This document shows, piece after piece, positions 16,417 to 27,619 of a stretch of 64,000 nucleotides of DNA (its first letter is position 1; each line of letters starts with the position of its first letter). Made by a program: the position numbers and the translations under genes. This DNA is from Winogradskyella sp. MH6 (lineage in GTDB: Bacteria > Bacteroidota > Bacteroidia > Flavobacteriales > Flavobacteriaceae): assembly GCF_022810765.1 (NCBI RefSeq), contig NZ_CP094494.1, positions 124,001 to 188,000 on the forward strand, given 5' to 3'. The notes below the pieces were generated by a model. It worked only from the letters and a program-made list of their open reading frames with translations, ran no database searches and was not told the DNA's origin.

Positions 16417-17430
16417 ATGAAAATTATTTCAAAAACTCTCAAATTACTGACAGTATTTCTATTGGTTTTAGGTGTAACTGGATGTAGTGACGATGATGAC
16501 AACAATGGACCTGGCGTACAAGCAACAACTGTAGTTGATGTAGCTTTAGCAAATGGTTTAACTTCCCTAGCTGCTGCACTTGAAGCCACAGATTTAGTAA
16601 CCACATTACAAGGCTCTGGACCTTTCACAGTGTTTGCTCCAGATAATGATGCATTTGATGCTTTATTAACTGCAACAGGATTAGACTTAAATAATCTTTC
16701 TGCCTCTGAAGAAGCTCTAGTAAGAAACATTCTACTAAACCATGTAATTATGGGTCAAAACTTATCTTCAACAGATTTAGCAAATGCAGGATCGGGTTAT
16801 ACAAACGTGGCTGCAACAGGACCTAATGGTGAAAATTTAAGCTTATATTTTAACACTACTAATGGTGTTGTAATTAATGGACAATCAACAGTTACCAATG
16901 CAGATTTAACGGCTACTAATGGTACCATTCATATTGTAAATACAGTTATAGATTTACCAACCATTGCAACATTTGCGACTTCAAACCCAGGATTATCTAC
17001 ATTAGTAGCTGCTTTACAATACGCAGATACTGGCGCACCTACAGTACCATACATCAATACTGTATCTGATTCTGAAGCAGGACCATTTACAGTATTCGCT
17101 CCAACTAATGACGCTTTTACAGATCCTACTAATGGTGTATTAGCTGAATTAGGGTTATCAGGTTTTGGTGAAGGTACAGGTGAATTAAATGCAGCAACCA
17201 CAGATACCGTTTTGCTTTATCATATTGTAGGAGCTAATGTGCAATCTGACCAACTGGCTACTGGAACCGTTACGACATTAGGAGGAGACATTACTGCAAA
17301 TACAAGCAACTTTACTTTAACCGATGCTAATGGTCGAGTGAGTAACATAGTGACATCTTTAGTAGATATACAAGCAATAAATGGTGTTGTGCATGTAATT
17401 GATAAAGTGATTTTATTCCCATTACCATAA
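16417..17430 (+). CDS. surface lipoprotein with two FAS1 (fasciclin) domains
   Basis: A 337-residue lipoprotein. The lipobox is LGVTGC with Cys23, followed directly by SDDDD, which fits the Bacteroidota lipoprotein export signal (Ser then acidic residues) for display on the cell surface. Two FAS1 domains follow, about 38-175 and 185-335. Each has the FAS1 H1 motif (GPFTVFAPDNDAF and GPFTVFAPTNDAF) and the H2 motif ending NGTIHIVNTVI and NGVVHVIDKVI. FAS1 domains act in cell-cell or cell-matrix adhesion. It is monocistronic with a strong terminator after it. Confidence 0.93.
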   Translation: MKIISKTLKLLTVFLLVLGVTGCSDDDDNNGPGVQATTVVDVALANGLTSLAAALEATDLVTTLQGSGPFTVFAPDNDAFDALLTATGLDLNNLSASEEALVRNILLNHVIMGQNLSSTDLANAGSGYTNVAATGPNGENLSLYFNTTNGVVINGQSTVTNADLTATNGTIHIVNTVIDLPTIATFATSNPGLSTLVAALQYADTGAPTVPYINTVSDSEAGPFTVFAPTNDAFTDPTNGVLAELGLSGFGEGTGELNAATTDTVLLYHIVGANVQSDQLATGTVTTLGGDITANTSNFTLTDANGRVSNIVTSLVDIQAINGVVHVIDKVILFPLP

Positions 17431-17486
17431 TTTAGAAAAGTCGAGGGTGATTACCTCATTTTTATATTGATTGATTTAGTTAGTAG

Positions 17487-17515
17487 AAAAAACCCAGACG
17501 ATTGTCTGGGTTTTT
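17487..17515. terminator. bidirectional intrinsic terminator
   Basis: AAAAACCCAGAC and GTCTGGGTTTTT form a 12-bp stem around GATT, flanked by A and T runs on both sides. It separates the FAS1 lipoprotein gene from the convergent yidC gene and can serve both. Confidence 0.9.
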
Positions 17516-17536
17516 AATTTATAAAGCTATGTGAGT

Positions 17537-17555
17537 TTCTGAATTAAATTCAGAA
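17537..17555. repeat. dispersed palindrome, type B variant
   Basis: TTCTGAATTAAATTCAGAA has TTCTGAAT paired with ATTCAGAA. It is the same variant class as 14139-14157 and lies just after the yidC stop. Confidence 0.7.
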
Positions 17556-17566
17556 TGATAATACGT

Positions 17567-19471
17567 TTACTTTTTACGTCTTTGCTGTGCTTGTTTTTGC
17601 TGTTCAGCTTGCTCCATCATTTCAGCCATTTTTCTCTGAAACTTATTTTGTTTTTTAGGCTTACTCTTACTTACTTCTATTTTAGCCAACACTTTATCCT
17701 CATCGATAATGTAGTTTTTAATCACTAACATAATACCAATACTAATTAAGTTAGAAATAAAGTAATACAAACTTAAACCAGAGGCATAGTTGTTAAAGAA
17801 GATTAACATTAACAAAGGCGAGAAGTAAATCATATACTTCATCATTTTACTCATATCTGGCATACCTTCTTGTGGTGCTGGTTGCATAGCGGTTTGTTGA
17901 CCTGTTGTCATCTTCATATAGAAGAAAATAGCAATAGCTGCCAAAATTGGAAATAATGCAACATGATCACCATAAAATGGAATATTGAATGGTAAATCTG
18001 CAATAGAGTCATAAGAACTTAAATCGTCTGCCCAAAGGAAACTTTTCTGTCTTAAATCGAATGCTGTTGGGAAAAACATAAACAAGGCATAAAACACAGG
18101 AATCTGCATTAAACCTGGTAAACAACCACTAAGTGGACTTGCACCAGCTTTGTTCTGCAATGCCATAGTTTCTTGTTGTGCCTTTAACTTATTGTCTTTG
18201 TATTTTTCTCTAATGGCTTCTAACTCTGGTTTTAAAATTTTCATTTTAGCCTGAGATAAAAACTGCTTGTACTGCACAAAAGACAACATTAATTTTACCA
18301 AAACCGTCATAACAATAATAGCAATACCATAAGGCAACATACTACTTAACCAACCAAACAACGGAATAAACAAAGCTTTGTTTATCCATCCAAAAATTCC
18401 CCAACCAAAAGGGATACTTTCTTGTAAATTCTTGTCGTAAGCTTTTAAAACCTTAGCATCTGTAGGTCCGTAGTATAAACCTAAATTTTTGTTTACCTCG
18501 CCACCATTATAAGCTAACGGTATTTTTGAAGTGTATAATTTTGTATATAAAGAATCTACTTCTTCGTCTTCAACTAAATTCTGAGAAGTCAATTCTGCTT
18601 TTGAAAACGGATTATCTTTAGCTACTAATATAGAACTAAAGAAGTGTTGTCTATAGGATAACCACTCTACATCTTCAACCGTTTCTTCATCATTACCCAT
18701 TTGTGATAACTTTTCTACACGATCGTCGTCGTGCATATAGGTTAATCTGGTATAACGGTTTTCGTAACTAATACTTTTTGCGTGTCTAATTCCTTTTTGT
18801 TTCCAATCTAAAGTAATTGGTTGAGAAGTATTAAACTCGCCACTTAAACCTTGAGACTTGATTGAAAAATCAATCATATAATCATCTGGTTTCAACTCGT
18901 ATCTATACTCTAAAAATTCTGTTTCAGAAAATTTAAGTTTCATTGATACAATAGTATTCTCACCACTCTTACTTACACTAGGCTGAAAAGGATAATCTAG
19001 AGTATTGCGTGTACGATTATCAGAAGTACCGAATGTAATATTGAAAGCACTGTTTTGGTCTTTTACCATGTAGATAGGTAAAGAGTCAAAGGTTACAAAC
19101 TTTTTAAGCTTTACTTCCGTCAAATGACCTCCCATTCTACTGAATTTTAATTGAAACACATCTGTCTCAACAGTAGTAAAGTCTTCACCTGGTAAAGTTA
19201 AAGCATAAGCTAAAGATCCTTCTTTGCTTTTAAGTGCTGCTAATTGCGTAGAGTCTAAGTCTTTTGTATTGCTGTAATCATCTGAAGTTGTAACAACTGC
19301 TTCATTTTGTTTACTATTCTTTTTCTCTGCTTCTACTTGCTCTTGCTCAGCTTGTTTTTGAGCTTCAATCTCTTCTTCTGTTGGTGCATTTTGATACATC
19401 ATAAACACCAAAATCCCGAATATAAGGATGAATCCTATGATTGAATTAATATCGAGTTTCTTTTCTTCCAT
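17567..19471 (-). CDS. yidC: membrane protein insertase YidC
   Basis: A 634-residue protein with an N-terminal anchor (IIGFILIFGILVFMMYQ), a large periplasmic domain to about residue 350, and the conserved five-helix insertase core from about 375 to 585 (WLSSMLPYGIAIIVMTVLVKL, LSGCLPGLMQIPVFYALFMF, and the paired C-terminal helices). The C-terminal tail is rich in Lys and Gln and probably contacts the ribosome. YidC inserts and folds inner-membrane proteins alone or with SecYEG. It follows pyrG by 88 bases on the same strand, an order common in this family. Confidence 0.97.
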   Translation of the reverse strand: MEEKKLDINSIIGFILIFGILVFMMYQNAPTEEEIEAQKQAEQEQVEAEKKNSKQNEAVVTTSDDYSNTKDLDSTQLAALKSKEGSLAYALTLPGEDFTTVETDVFQLKFSRMGGHLTEVKLKKFVTFDSLPIYMVKDQNSAFNITFGTSDNRTRNTLDYPFQPSVSKSGENTIVSMKLKFSETEFLEYRYELKPDDYMIDFSIKSQGLSGEFNTSQPITLDWKQKGIRHAKSISYENRYTRLTYMHDDDRVEKLSQMGNDEETVEDVEWLSYRQHFFSSILVAKDNPFSKAELTSQNLVEDEEVDSLYTKLYTSKIPLAYNGGEVNKNLGLYYGPTDAKVLKAYDKNLQESIPFGWGIFGWINKALFIPLFGWLSSMLPYGIAIIVMTVLVKLMLSFVQYKQFLSQAKMKILKPELEAIREKYKDNKLKAQQETMALQNKAGASPLSGCLPGLMQIPVFYALFMFFPTAFDLRQKSFLWADDLSSYDSIADLPFNIPFYGDHVALFPILAAIAIFFYMKMTTGQQTAMQPAPQEGMPDMSKMMKYMIYFSPLLMLIFFNNYASGLSLYYFISNLISIGIMLVIKNYIIDEDKVLAKIEVSKSKPKKQNKFQRKMAEMMEQAEQQKQAQQRRKK

Positions 19472-19559
19472 AATTTAGTTCGTACACTACGATTGATTGA
19501 TTAATGCTTTGGCTATCCCAAAAAGCAATCCAAAATTCGTTTTACGCCAAAGTGGCACA

Positions 19560-21185
<1,626 letters not shown>

Positions 21186-21196
21186 TTAAACGCAGG

Positions 21197-21204
21197 CAAA
21201 TTTA
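21197..21204 (-). promoter_or_regulatory. candidate -7 element (TAAATTTG) for pyrG
   Basis: TAAATTTG on the minus strand matches TAnnTTTG exactly and ends 20 bases before the pyrG ATG. At 18 bases upstream the -33 position reads TGG instead of TTG. Confidence 0.55.
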
Positions 21205-21269
21205 CGAAATTTAATGACTTTTCCACCTATTGTTTATGCTTTGTTGAAATGTTATTTAAAAGACACATA

Positions 21270-21497
21270 TTAAGGTTTAAATTCCCTCCTTATATTATGA
21301 ATTATTTCTTCTAAACCATTGATTTTGATATCGTGCATTTGAATCATCATTCTTCCTAGTTTTCCTTCGGGAAATCCTTTTTGCTTAAACCATGTGTAAT
21401 AATATTCTGGAATATCTACCAAATAATCACCTTTGTATTTACCAAAAGGCATTTTATAGTGCGCAAGTTCTATTAGCATGTTCTTATCTAATTCCAT
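21270..21497 (-). CDS. DUF3820 family small protein
   Basis: A 75-residue protein. The signature is MPFGKYKGDYLVDIPEYYYTWF followed by GFPEGKLG, the DUF3820 pattern, sometimes labelled putative quorum-sensing-regulated virulence factor. Its role is unknown. The same FGKxKG...YxxW pattern occurs at the C-terminus of the DnaQ-like exonuclease at 55606-56382, which hints at a nucleic-acid-linked role. A type A palindrome lies just upstream of its start. Confidence 0.85.
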   Translation of the reverse strand: MELDKNMLIELAHYKMPFGKYKGDYLVDIPEYYYTWFKQKGFPEGKLGRMMIQMHDIKINGLEEIIHNIRREFKP

Positions 21498-21516
21498 AAC
21501 TGTCTAAAAAAATAAA

Positions 21517-21534
21517 TTCCTGCGTGCGCAGGAA
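21517..21534. repeat. dispersed palindrome, type A
   Basis: TTCCTGCG and CGCAGGAA form an 8-bp stem with a two-base loop. Same family as 14250-14269, 54640-54657 and 55588-55603. It sits between the DUF922 and DUF3820 genes. Confidence 0.8.
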
Positions 21535-21566
21535 GGATGTAAAAACTTCTTTTATTTCCTTTCAAC

Positions 21567-22112
21567 TTATTGCGACTTGTATTTTTCTAATTTTTTAAGC
21601 TCTTCTTCAATGTAATTTTCCCAGTAGTTTTGAGCTTCAACATTTATAGAATGGTTGGTCTGCTCATCATAAGTCTTCTGAGTTTTATCTAAAGCTTCGT
21701 TTATGGCTACGTGAATTTGATTCATCTGAATTTTTATATTCTGATTGACGACCAAACGCTCTAGCTGTTGCCTAAACTTTCTAACATAAAGCTCAGTAAT
21801 ATCAAAATGTAATTGCTCATGAGCAAGAATATGATTGTCTGCTTTTTCAGATAAATACCAAGACTTATTTGGATAAAAATGTGCTTCTACCGTTGTTGAG
21901 TAATCAATAATGCGTTTTCCAGATGTTTTTACAGAATACCCAAAAGTAATTCCTGAGGCTGTTAAAGCTACAGCATCTGAATCGGGATTTGGATTGCCTT
22001 TAAAATCTTCCCACACGAGTTTTCGAGTGTCATTCCATGGTATTGTTTCGTCATTGAAAGTCATTCCAACAAACAAAAACAAAACTGAAATTATGAGATG
22101 ATTTATTTGCAT
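21567..22112 (-). CDS. DUF922 protein with putative zinc-protease motif
   Basis: A 181-residue protein with an N-terminal hydrophobic signal (LIISVLFLFVGMTF). The key motif is HILAHEQLHFDITE with His98, Glu99 and His102, the HExxH zinc-binding pattern of DUF922, annotated as predicted secreted Zn-dependent protease. The N-terminal segment WNDTRKLVWEDFKG is also typical of the family. It abuts the OsmC gene (start right after that gene's stop), so the two are probably co-transcribed. No activity is known. Confidence 0.85.
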   Translation of the reverse strand: MQINHLIISVLFLFVGMTFNDETIPWNDTRKLVWEDFKGNPNPDSDAVALTASGITFGYSVKTSGKRIIDYSTTVEAHFYPNKSWYLSEKADNHILAHEQLHFDITELYVRKFRQQLERLVVNQNIKIQMNQIHVAINEALDKTQKTYDEQTNHSINVEAQNYWENYIEEELKKLEKYKSQ

Positions 22113-22514
22113 TTATTGCCAATTAAACGTGATATCTCTCTCGATATCTGGATGTAAACTTTGGTTTACAGGACAAGTATTTGCTATATGCTCTAAAACT
22201 TTTTTAGTCTTATTATCAGCTTCAAACGGAAAATTAAGTACGACTTCAATTTTTGAAATTCGTCTCGGATTACTAGCCATAGTCTTTGTAACCTCAGCGG
22301 TTGTACCAGACATATCAACATTCATTTCTCTGGCTTTAATTCCCATAACCGTTAGCATACAACTCGCTAATCCTGTAGCAACAGTATCTGTAGGAGAAAA
22401 CGCTTCTCCTTTGCCATTATTGTCTGTTGGTGCATCTGTAATATAACTGTTACCAGATTTTACATGCACACTTTCTGCTCTGAGATTGCCTAAGTAAGTT
22501 ACTTTAGAAGTCAT
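22113..22514 (-). CDS. OsmC-family peroxidase-like protein
   Basis: A 133-residue protein with the OsmC fold pattern and two conserved cysteines, Cys52 in GLASCMLTVMGI and Cys114 in NTCPVNQSL. OsmC/Ohr proteins reduce organic hydroperoxides with these two thiols. The sequence is closer to general OsmC (YhfA-like) than to Ohr. It lies 3 bases after the LysM-receptor-like gene and directly before the DUF922 gene in the same direction. Confidence 0.92.
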   Translation of the reverse strand: MTSKVTYLGNLRAESVHVKSGNSYITDAPTDNNGKGEAFSPTDTVATGLASCMLTVMGIKAREMNVDMSGTTAEVTKTMASNPRRISKIEVVLNFPFEADNKTKKVLEHIANTCPVNQSLHPDIERDITFNWQ

Positions 22515-22517
22515 GGT

Positions 22518-24422
22518 TTAATTGGCTTCAACGATTCTTAAATTATCGTACTTCACTATATATACAGCTTCGTTAACATAGCCACCATATAGTGATTTGT
22601 TGTATCTAAACTTGTTTTCTACGTATTCGGTTTCAACAACCTCATTAGAAGCTTCGTATAGATTATCTTCGGTCGCTAATCTTAAGAGAATATCTAATGT
22701 AATATCAAAACCACGAGCAACATATTTGCTTGGTGACACACCAAATTCCTTTTTATAGGCTTTTACAAAACCATTTGATTTATGCTCATCAAAATTTCTA
22801 TGTGCCGAAGGGTAATGGAATTGAAGATTAGATAAGTTGTTGTTATCCACATCCTTGCCTTCAAAGGCTTTATTTTTATCTAGTGTTACCAATACAATTT
22901 CTGTTTTATCCACTGTATGGGCATTTAGCATGCTTATAACGCTAGAAGCAAACGCTCCATTATTAGTTTCTAAAAATACAATGGTTTTTCCTGGTCTAAA
23001 AACATTTTCTAATTGCACAGGATATATAAAGTGTGCGTCTTTACCTGTTTTCTTATCTTTTTGAGAGTAAATCTGGGTTGCTGTAGGAAATTCCTTTTTC
23101 AGCATTTCACTAGTGGCTTTGTGAGATTGATCTGCAATAACAACAACTTTAGTTTTTAAACTATCTGCCTTTACAAAATCGATCATTGCTTTTTGCAATA
23201 ATTTATCTTCTGGAATGGTTTTAAAAACATTAGCATAAATCTCCTTAGGATTATTTAAAGCTGCAATTACAGGAACTCTGTCGCTCCTTAAACCATCTGC
23301 AACTCTATCGAAACTTTTTTCTTCCATAGGACCAATTACGGCATCGTAATCTGAGAAATCGTTATCCGAAAGTATTTTGCTTATGGTTGACGGTTGATAT
23401 TCTGTATCAAATACTTTTAAATTTGTAGAAATACCTAATTGCTTTGCAGAATCTAATGCCATTCTTACTCCAACATGAAAGTCTAAAACAATAGGCAGAA
23501 GCTTATCTTTCTTAATCATATCTTTAGCTTCTTCTACAGAATCCACATCTATTCTATGCAAACGATAAGGCAACATTAAAGCTAATTTTTTAACCTTAAA
23601 ATTTTTGATTTTTGATTCTAGATTAGTTGTTTCCACATCTAAAAGACCTGAAGTGGCATCAGCTGAAGCTGGTATTTTTAGCACCATACCAGCTTTTAAT
23701 CCACTTTCTTTTAGCTCTGGGTTTATAGCTTCTAACTCTTCTTGAGTAAGGCCTGTTTTTATTTTTAATCTGTAAAACCCTTCTTTTGGCAAAACTTCAT
23801 AATAATCATATTCAGATTCTATGACCTTTTCATCTTGGTCTTCAATATTTGGCACATTGAGCTCGTCTCCTGGTTGAAGAATTGGTTTCATGTTTGGGTT
23901 CAAAGCTTCGAGTTCTGCAACAGTAATTCCGAACTTATAAGCAACACGCCATTTTCCTTCCTTAGGCTGAACTTTATACTTTTTAACTGTATTCTTAAGG
24001 CTTACTTTAGACACAAAGGTTTTGTATCTGGGAATCTTGATTTTATCTCCTTTCTTAAGATTTTCGGAATACAGAAAACGATTGGCTTTTTTTATTTCTT
24101 CTTCGGAAACTCCATATTTTTTTGATAAGCCATAAAGTGTTTCTTTACGCTTTACTTTATGGGTTTTATAGCCTATGAGTTCTTTTGATTCCTCATCAAT
24201 AGGTTTATTTTTAATTTTTGAATTAGGGATAATTAAAACCGTATTGGGCTGAAATTTAGTTTTCGCATCAGGATTCAACGCATAAATATCAAAAGGTGTT
24301 ACCAGATATTTTTTTGCTATACTTTCAATAGTTTCACCTTCTTCTATCTTATGCTCAATATAGTTTTGAGCACTAAGATTTAAACCTAAGGCAATTAATA
24401 TGACGGTTAATAATTTCTTCAT
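22518..24422 (-). CDS. LysM-repeat protein with periplasmic-binding-like domain
   Basis: A 634-residue exported protein (signal ending LNLSAQ). Four LysM repeats follow at about 20-65, 87-135, 145-190 and 205-255; clear cores are EGETIESIAKKY, RKETLYGLSKKYGVS and LTQEELEAINPEL. Residues about 275-634 resemble a type I periplasmic-binding fold as in branched-chain amino acid receptors (DYDAVIGPMEEKSFDRVADGL, VPVIAALNNPKE). LysM binds peptidoglycan, so the receptor-like domain is probably anchored to the wall. The third and fourth repeats are degenerate. The ligand is unknown. Confidence 0.88.
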   Translation of the reverse strand: MKKLLTVILIALGLNLSAQNYIEHKIEEGETIESIAKKYLVTPFDIYALNPDAKTKFQPNTVLIIPNSKIKNKPIDEESKELIGYKTHKVKRKETLYGLSKKYGVSEEEIKKANRFLYSENLKKGDKIKIPRYKTFVSKVSLKNTVKKYKVQPKEGKWRVAYKFGITVAELEALNPNMKPILQPGDELNVPNIEDQDEKVIESEYDYYEVLPKEGFYRLKIKTGLTQEELEAINPELKESGLKAGMVLKIPASADATSGLLDVETTNLESKIKNFKVKKLALMLPYRLHRIDVDSVEEAKDMIKKDKLLPIVLDFHVGVRMALDSAKQLGISTNLKVFDTEYQPSTISKILSDNDFSDYDAVIGPMEEKSFDRVADGLRSDRVPVIAALNNPKEIYANVFKTIPEDKLLQKAMIDFVKADSLKTKVVVIADQSHKATSEMLKKEFPTATQIYSQKDKKTGKDAHFIYPVQLENVFRPGKTIVFLETNNGAFASSVISMLNAHTVDKTEIVLVTLDKNKAFEGKDVDNNNLSNLQFHYPSAHRNFDEHKSNGFVKAYKKEFGVSPSKYVARGFDITLDILLRLATEDNLYEASNEVVETEYVENKFRYNKSLYGGYVNEAVYIVKYDNLRIVEAN

Positions 24423-24480
24423 GTATTCTTGTTTAGCTTATCCTAATTTTAGAAACAAAATCAACTATAACGTCACTATT

Positions 24481-26016
24481 TTATTCCCATTCTATTGTTG
24501 CAGGCGGCTTAGAACTGATATCATATACAACTCTGTTAACGCCTTTTACTTTATTTATAATTTCATTTGAGGTCTTTTGTAAAAACTCATACGGTAAATT
24601 TACCCAATCTGCCGTCATTCCATCTGTACTCTCTACAGCTCTTAATGCCACACACTTTTCATAAGTACGCTCATCTCCCATTACACCAACACTATTAACT
24701 GGTAATAACATTGCTCCAGCCTGCCAAACCTTATCGTATAAATTCCAAGAACGCAGGTTATTAATAAAGATAGCATCTACCTCTTGTAATATACGAACTT
24801 TCTCACGAGTTAGATCTCCAAGAATACGAATTGCTAATCCTGGACCTGGAAATGGGTGACGACCTAATAAATGCGAATCCATATTCATAGAAGCACCTAC
24901 ACGCCTTACCTCATCTTTAAACAAGGCTTTTAAAGGCTCAACAACCTTTAACTTCATAAAGTCTGGTAAACCACCAACATTATGATGACTCTTAATTGTT
25001 GCACTTGGCCCTCCTGTTGCAGAAACACTTTCTATAACATCTGGATAAATGGTGCCTTGTGCCAGCCATTTTACATCTTGTATAAGATGTGCTTCATCAT
25101 CAAAAACCTCAATGAACACACGACCAATGGTTTTTCGTTTTTCCTCTGGGTCGCTCTTTCCTGCTAAGGCATCCAAAAAGCGTGCCGAAGCATCTACACC
25201 TTTAACGTTTAATCCCATACCTTCGTATTGATGTAATACATCTTCGAACTCATTTTTTCGAAGTAAACCATTGTTAACGAAGATACAGTAAAGGTTTTCG
25301 CCTATAGCTTTATGTAATAACATTGCAGCGACTGAGGAATCTACTCCACCTGACAAACCTAATACGACTTTATCATTACCAAGCTTTTCTTTAAGTTCTT
25401 CTACAGTTTCTTCTACAAATGCATTTGGTGTCCAATCTTGATTAACCTTTGCAATCTTCACCAAGAAATTTTGAAGTAACTGATGACCATCTGTTGAGTG
25501 ATACACTTCTGGATGGAATTGAATAGCATAGGTATCTTCACCTTCAATTCTGTAAGCTGCATTTTCTACATCTCCTGTACTAGCAAGCAAAACACCACTT
25601 TCTGGTAATTTCTTAATTGTATCACTATGGCTCATCCAAACTTGACTACCTTCATGAATATTTTCAAAAAAGTCTTCATCACTTTTTATAAAAGCCAGAT
25701 TTGCTCTACCATATTCTCTAGTGTTAGATTCTGCCACTTCACCACCAGAAAAATGTGCCAAATACTGCGCACCATAGCACACTGCAAGCATTGGCTTTTT
25801 ACCTCTAATATTTGAAAGGTCAGGGTGAAGTACATCTTTTCCCCTAACTGAATTTGGGCTTCCTGATAAAATTACAGCTTTAAAGCTATCTGAATCTGAA
25901 GGAATTTTATTGAATGGATGAATTTCGCAATAGATATTCAACTCTCTAACTCGGCGTGCAATAAGCTGTGTGTATTGCGACCCGAAATCTAAAATAAGGA
26001 CTTTGTTGTGTTGCAT
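24481..26016 (-). CDS. guaA: GMP synthase (glutamine-hydrolysing)
   Basis: A 511-residue enzyme. The amidotransferase domain has Cys80 in AVCYGAQ and His168/Glu170 in FHPE. The ATP-pyrophosphatase loop SGGVDSS is at 222-228, and the C-terminal dimerisation domain has RPFPGPGL-like [11 protein letters not shown] and ends [10 protein letters not shown]. It converts XMP to GMP. ATG 26016 is preferred over the TTG two codons upstream. A -7 element ends four bases before this ATG, so the mRNA may have almost no leader. Confidence 0.97.
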   Translation of the reverse strand: MQHNKVLILDFGSQYTQLIARRVRELNIYCEIHPFNKIPSDSDSFKAVILSGSPNSVRGKDVLHPDLSNIRGKKPMLAVCYGAQYLAHFSGGEVAESNTREYGRANLAFIKSDEDFFENIHEGSQVWMSHSDTIKKLPESGVLLASTGDVENAAYRIEGEDTYAIQFHPEVYHSTDGHQLLQNFLVKIAKVNQDWTPNAFVEETVEELKEKLGNDKVVLGLSGGVDSSVAAMLLHKAIGENLYCIFVNNGLLRKNEFEDVLHQYEGMGLNVKGVDASARFLDALAGKSDPEEKRKTIGRVFIEVFDDEAHLIQDVKWLAQGTIYPDVIESVSATGGPSATIKSHHNVGGLPDFMKLKVVEPLKALFKDEVRRVGASMNMDSHLLGRHPFPGPGLAIRILGDLTREKVRILQEVDAIFINNLRSWNLYDKVWQAGAMLLPVNSVGVMGDERTYEKCVALRAVESTDGMTADWVNLPYEFLQKTSNEIINKVKGVNRVVYDISSKPPATIEWE

Positions 26017-26019
26017 GTG

Positions 26020-26048
26020 CAAAAGTAATTATTTACCAATTTTAACAA
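26020..26048 (-). promoter_or_regulatory. guaA promoter, complete -33/-7 pair
   Basis: On the minus strand TTG (26048-26046), an 18-base spacer and TACTTTTG (26027-26020) match the Bacteroidota TTG-N17-20-TAnnTTTG promoter exactly. The predicted start of transcription falls on or next to the guaA ATG at 26016. Confidence 0.65.
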
Positions 26049-26098
26049 TCAAGAAAATTGTAATTTTTTATACCTGTTTTTAAACCAAACTTAAATGC

Positions 26099-27469
26099 TT
26101 AAGCCATAGTGTCTAGTATCATTTTAATATCTTCTTCGGTTGTATCTGGATTAATAAAACAAAATCTTGAAACCGTTTCATAGCTATCTCCACTTTTCCA
26201 TTTAGTTGGCGTTACTAGTGCAAAACCTTTGTTGTGGTTGTCATAAGTCCAATTAGTGTAGTCTTCAGGACTCCAACCTATTCTTCTAAAGAGCACACAA
26301 GATAAGCTAGGTTCCCTAACTAATTCTACACAAGGATTCTCTTCAATCATTTTACCAGCTATTTGAGCCAACTCTACACCTCGTTCTACTGCTTCCTTAT
26401 AACGGTTTGTACCATGTGTGGCTAATGAAAACCATAAAGGCAAACCTCTCACTCTTCGTGTTAACTGAATTTGATAATCGGTTGGATTAAATCCATGAGC
26501 TCCTTCATCCTTAAAAATCTCCAAATAGGAACCTTGTTGCGAGTGCGCCTTTTTGGCAAACTCTGGACGTCTATAAATAACAGCACCGCAATCGTATGGT
26601 GAAAACATCCATTTATGAGGATCTATGGTAATGCTATCGGCTCGTTCGATACCTTTTAGAAGGTGCTTAACAGAATCTGCTACTAAAGCTCCACCTCCAT
26701 AAGCGGCATCTACATGAAACCAAATACGCTCCTCATCACAAACACTAGCAATGCCTGCTAGATCATCGATAATCCCAGCATTGGTAGTTCCTCCTGTAGC
26801 CACAACAGCAAACAATCTTTTACGTTGATGAAAGGTAAGGTTGTCTATTGTTTCTCTAAGGTTTTCTCCAGTTAATCGTTCTTCAGACTCCACCAAAAGG
26901 ATATCTACATCTGCCACTTTAGCCATAGCTTTTATAGAAGAATGTGCTCCTTCTGAGGTGATAATCAGTCCTTTTTCACGTTTATAAGTATCATCCTCTC
27001 TCCAATGTTCTCTGGCTGTAACTATTGCTGATAAATTAGCGGCTGTTCCTCCACTTGTAAAGACACCAAAAGCACCTTTAGGCAATCCTGTTAAAGAGAC
27101 AATCCATGACATAGCTTCGTTTTCGCAAAAAATACCACCAGCACCTTCCATCCAATAAGCACCATGGATACTAGATACCGATGTCACCAGGTCGAACATT
27201 ATTGCGGCACGTGTTGGTGCTGCAGGAACAAAAGCTAAATTCCGAGGGTGATCTACTGGTACATTTGCTTTAGCCAAATGCTCTTTCCATAATTGAAAAG
27301 CCTTTTCTCCTCCAATTCCTTTTTCTGTTATCGTTTCTCCAACGAGGCTTTTTAGGACTTCTGCTTTTTGCGGTTTTCCTATTTTTTGTTTGGTATGCGA
27401 AATACGGTCAATGGTATATTTCATCACATCCATTGTCATTTCAATAAGATCAAAATCTATCTTATGCAT
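26099..27469 (-). CDS. PLP-dependent group II amino acid decarboxylase
   Basis: A 456-residue fold-type I enzyme. The PLP lysine is Lys286 in TIDPHKWMF. Asp254 in HVDAAYGGG holds the pyridine nitrogen and His175 in EGAHSS stacks on the ring. The family contains aromatic-L-amino-acid, 2,4-diaminobutyrate and glutamate decarboxylases; the pattern GVFTSGGTAANL fits the aromatic/diaminobutyrate side but the substrate cannot be read from the sequence. It is a single-gene unit with a -7 element 42 bases upstream. Confidence 0.9.
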   Translation of the reverse strand: MHKIDFDLIEMTMDVMKYTIDRISHTKQKIGKPQKAEVLKSLVGETITEKGIGGEKAFQLWKEHLAKANVPVDHPRNLAFVPAAPTRAAIMFDLVTSVSSIHGAYWMEGAGGIFCENEAMSWIVSLTGLPKGAFGVFTSGGTAANLSAIVTAREHWREDDTYKREKGLIITSEGAHSSIKAMAKVADVDILLVESEERLTGENLRETIDNLTFHQRKRLFAVVATGGTTNAGIIDDLAGIASVCDEERIWFHVDAAYGGGALVADSVKHLLKGIERADSITIDPHKWMFSPYDCGAVIYRRPEFAKKAHSQQGSYLEIFKDEGAHGFNPTDYQIQLTRRVRGLPLWFSLATHGTNRYKEAVERGVELAQIAGKMIEENPCVELVREPSLSCVLFRRIGWSPEDYTNWTYDNHNKGFALVTPTKWKSGDSYETVSRFCFINPDTTEEDIKMILDTMA

Positions 27470-27510
27470 GAATATTAAGTCTTAAAAATTAACATATCTC
27501 TTTACGCATG

Positions 27511-27518
27511 CAAAATTA
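27511..27518 (-). promoter_or_regulatory. candidate -7 element (TAATTTTG) for the decarboxylase
   Basis: TAATTTTG on the minus strand matches TAnnTTTG and lies 41 bases before the ATG at 27469. No -33 TTG at standard spacing was found. Confidence 0.45.
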
Positions 27519-27619
27519 CGATTATGCGTTCAATTAGTAAGTATAAAAGCTAGACTTATACAGCCTAAGTTTTATCAAACACATATGATATCTCTCTTTT
27601 AGTTAAGTTATGAATGAGT

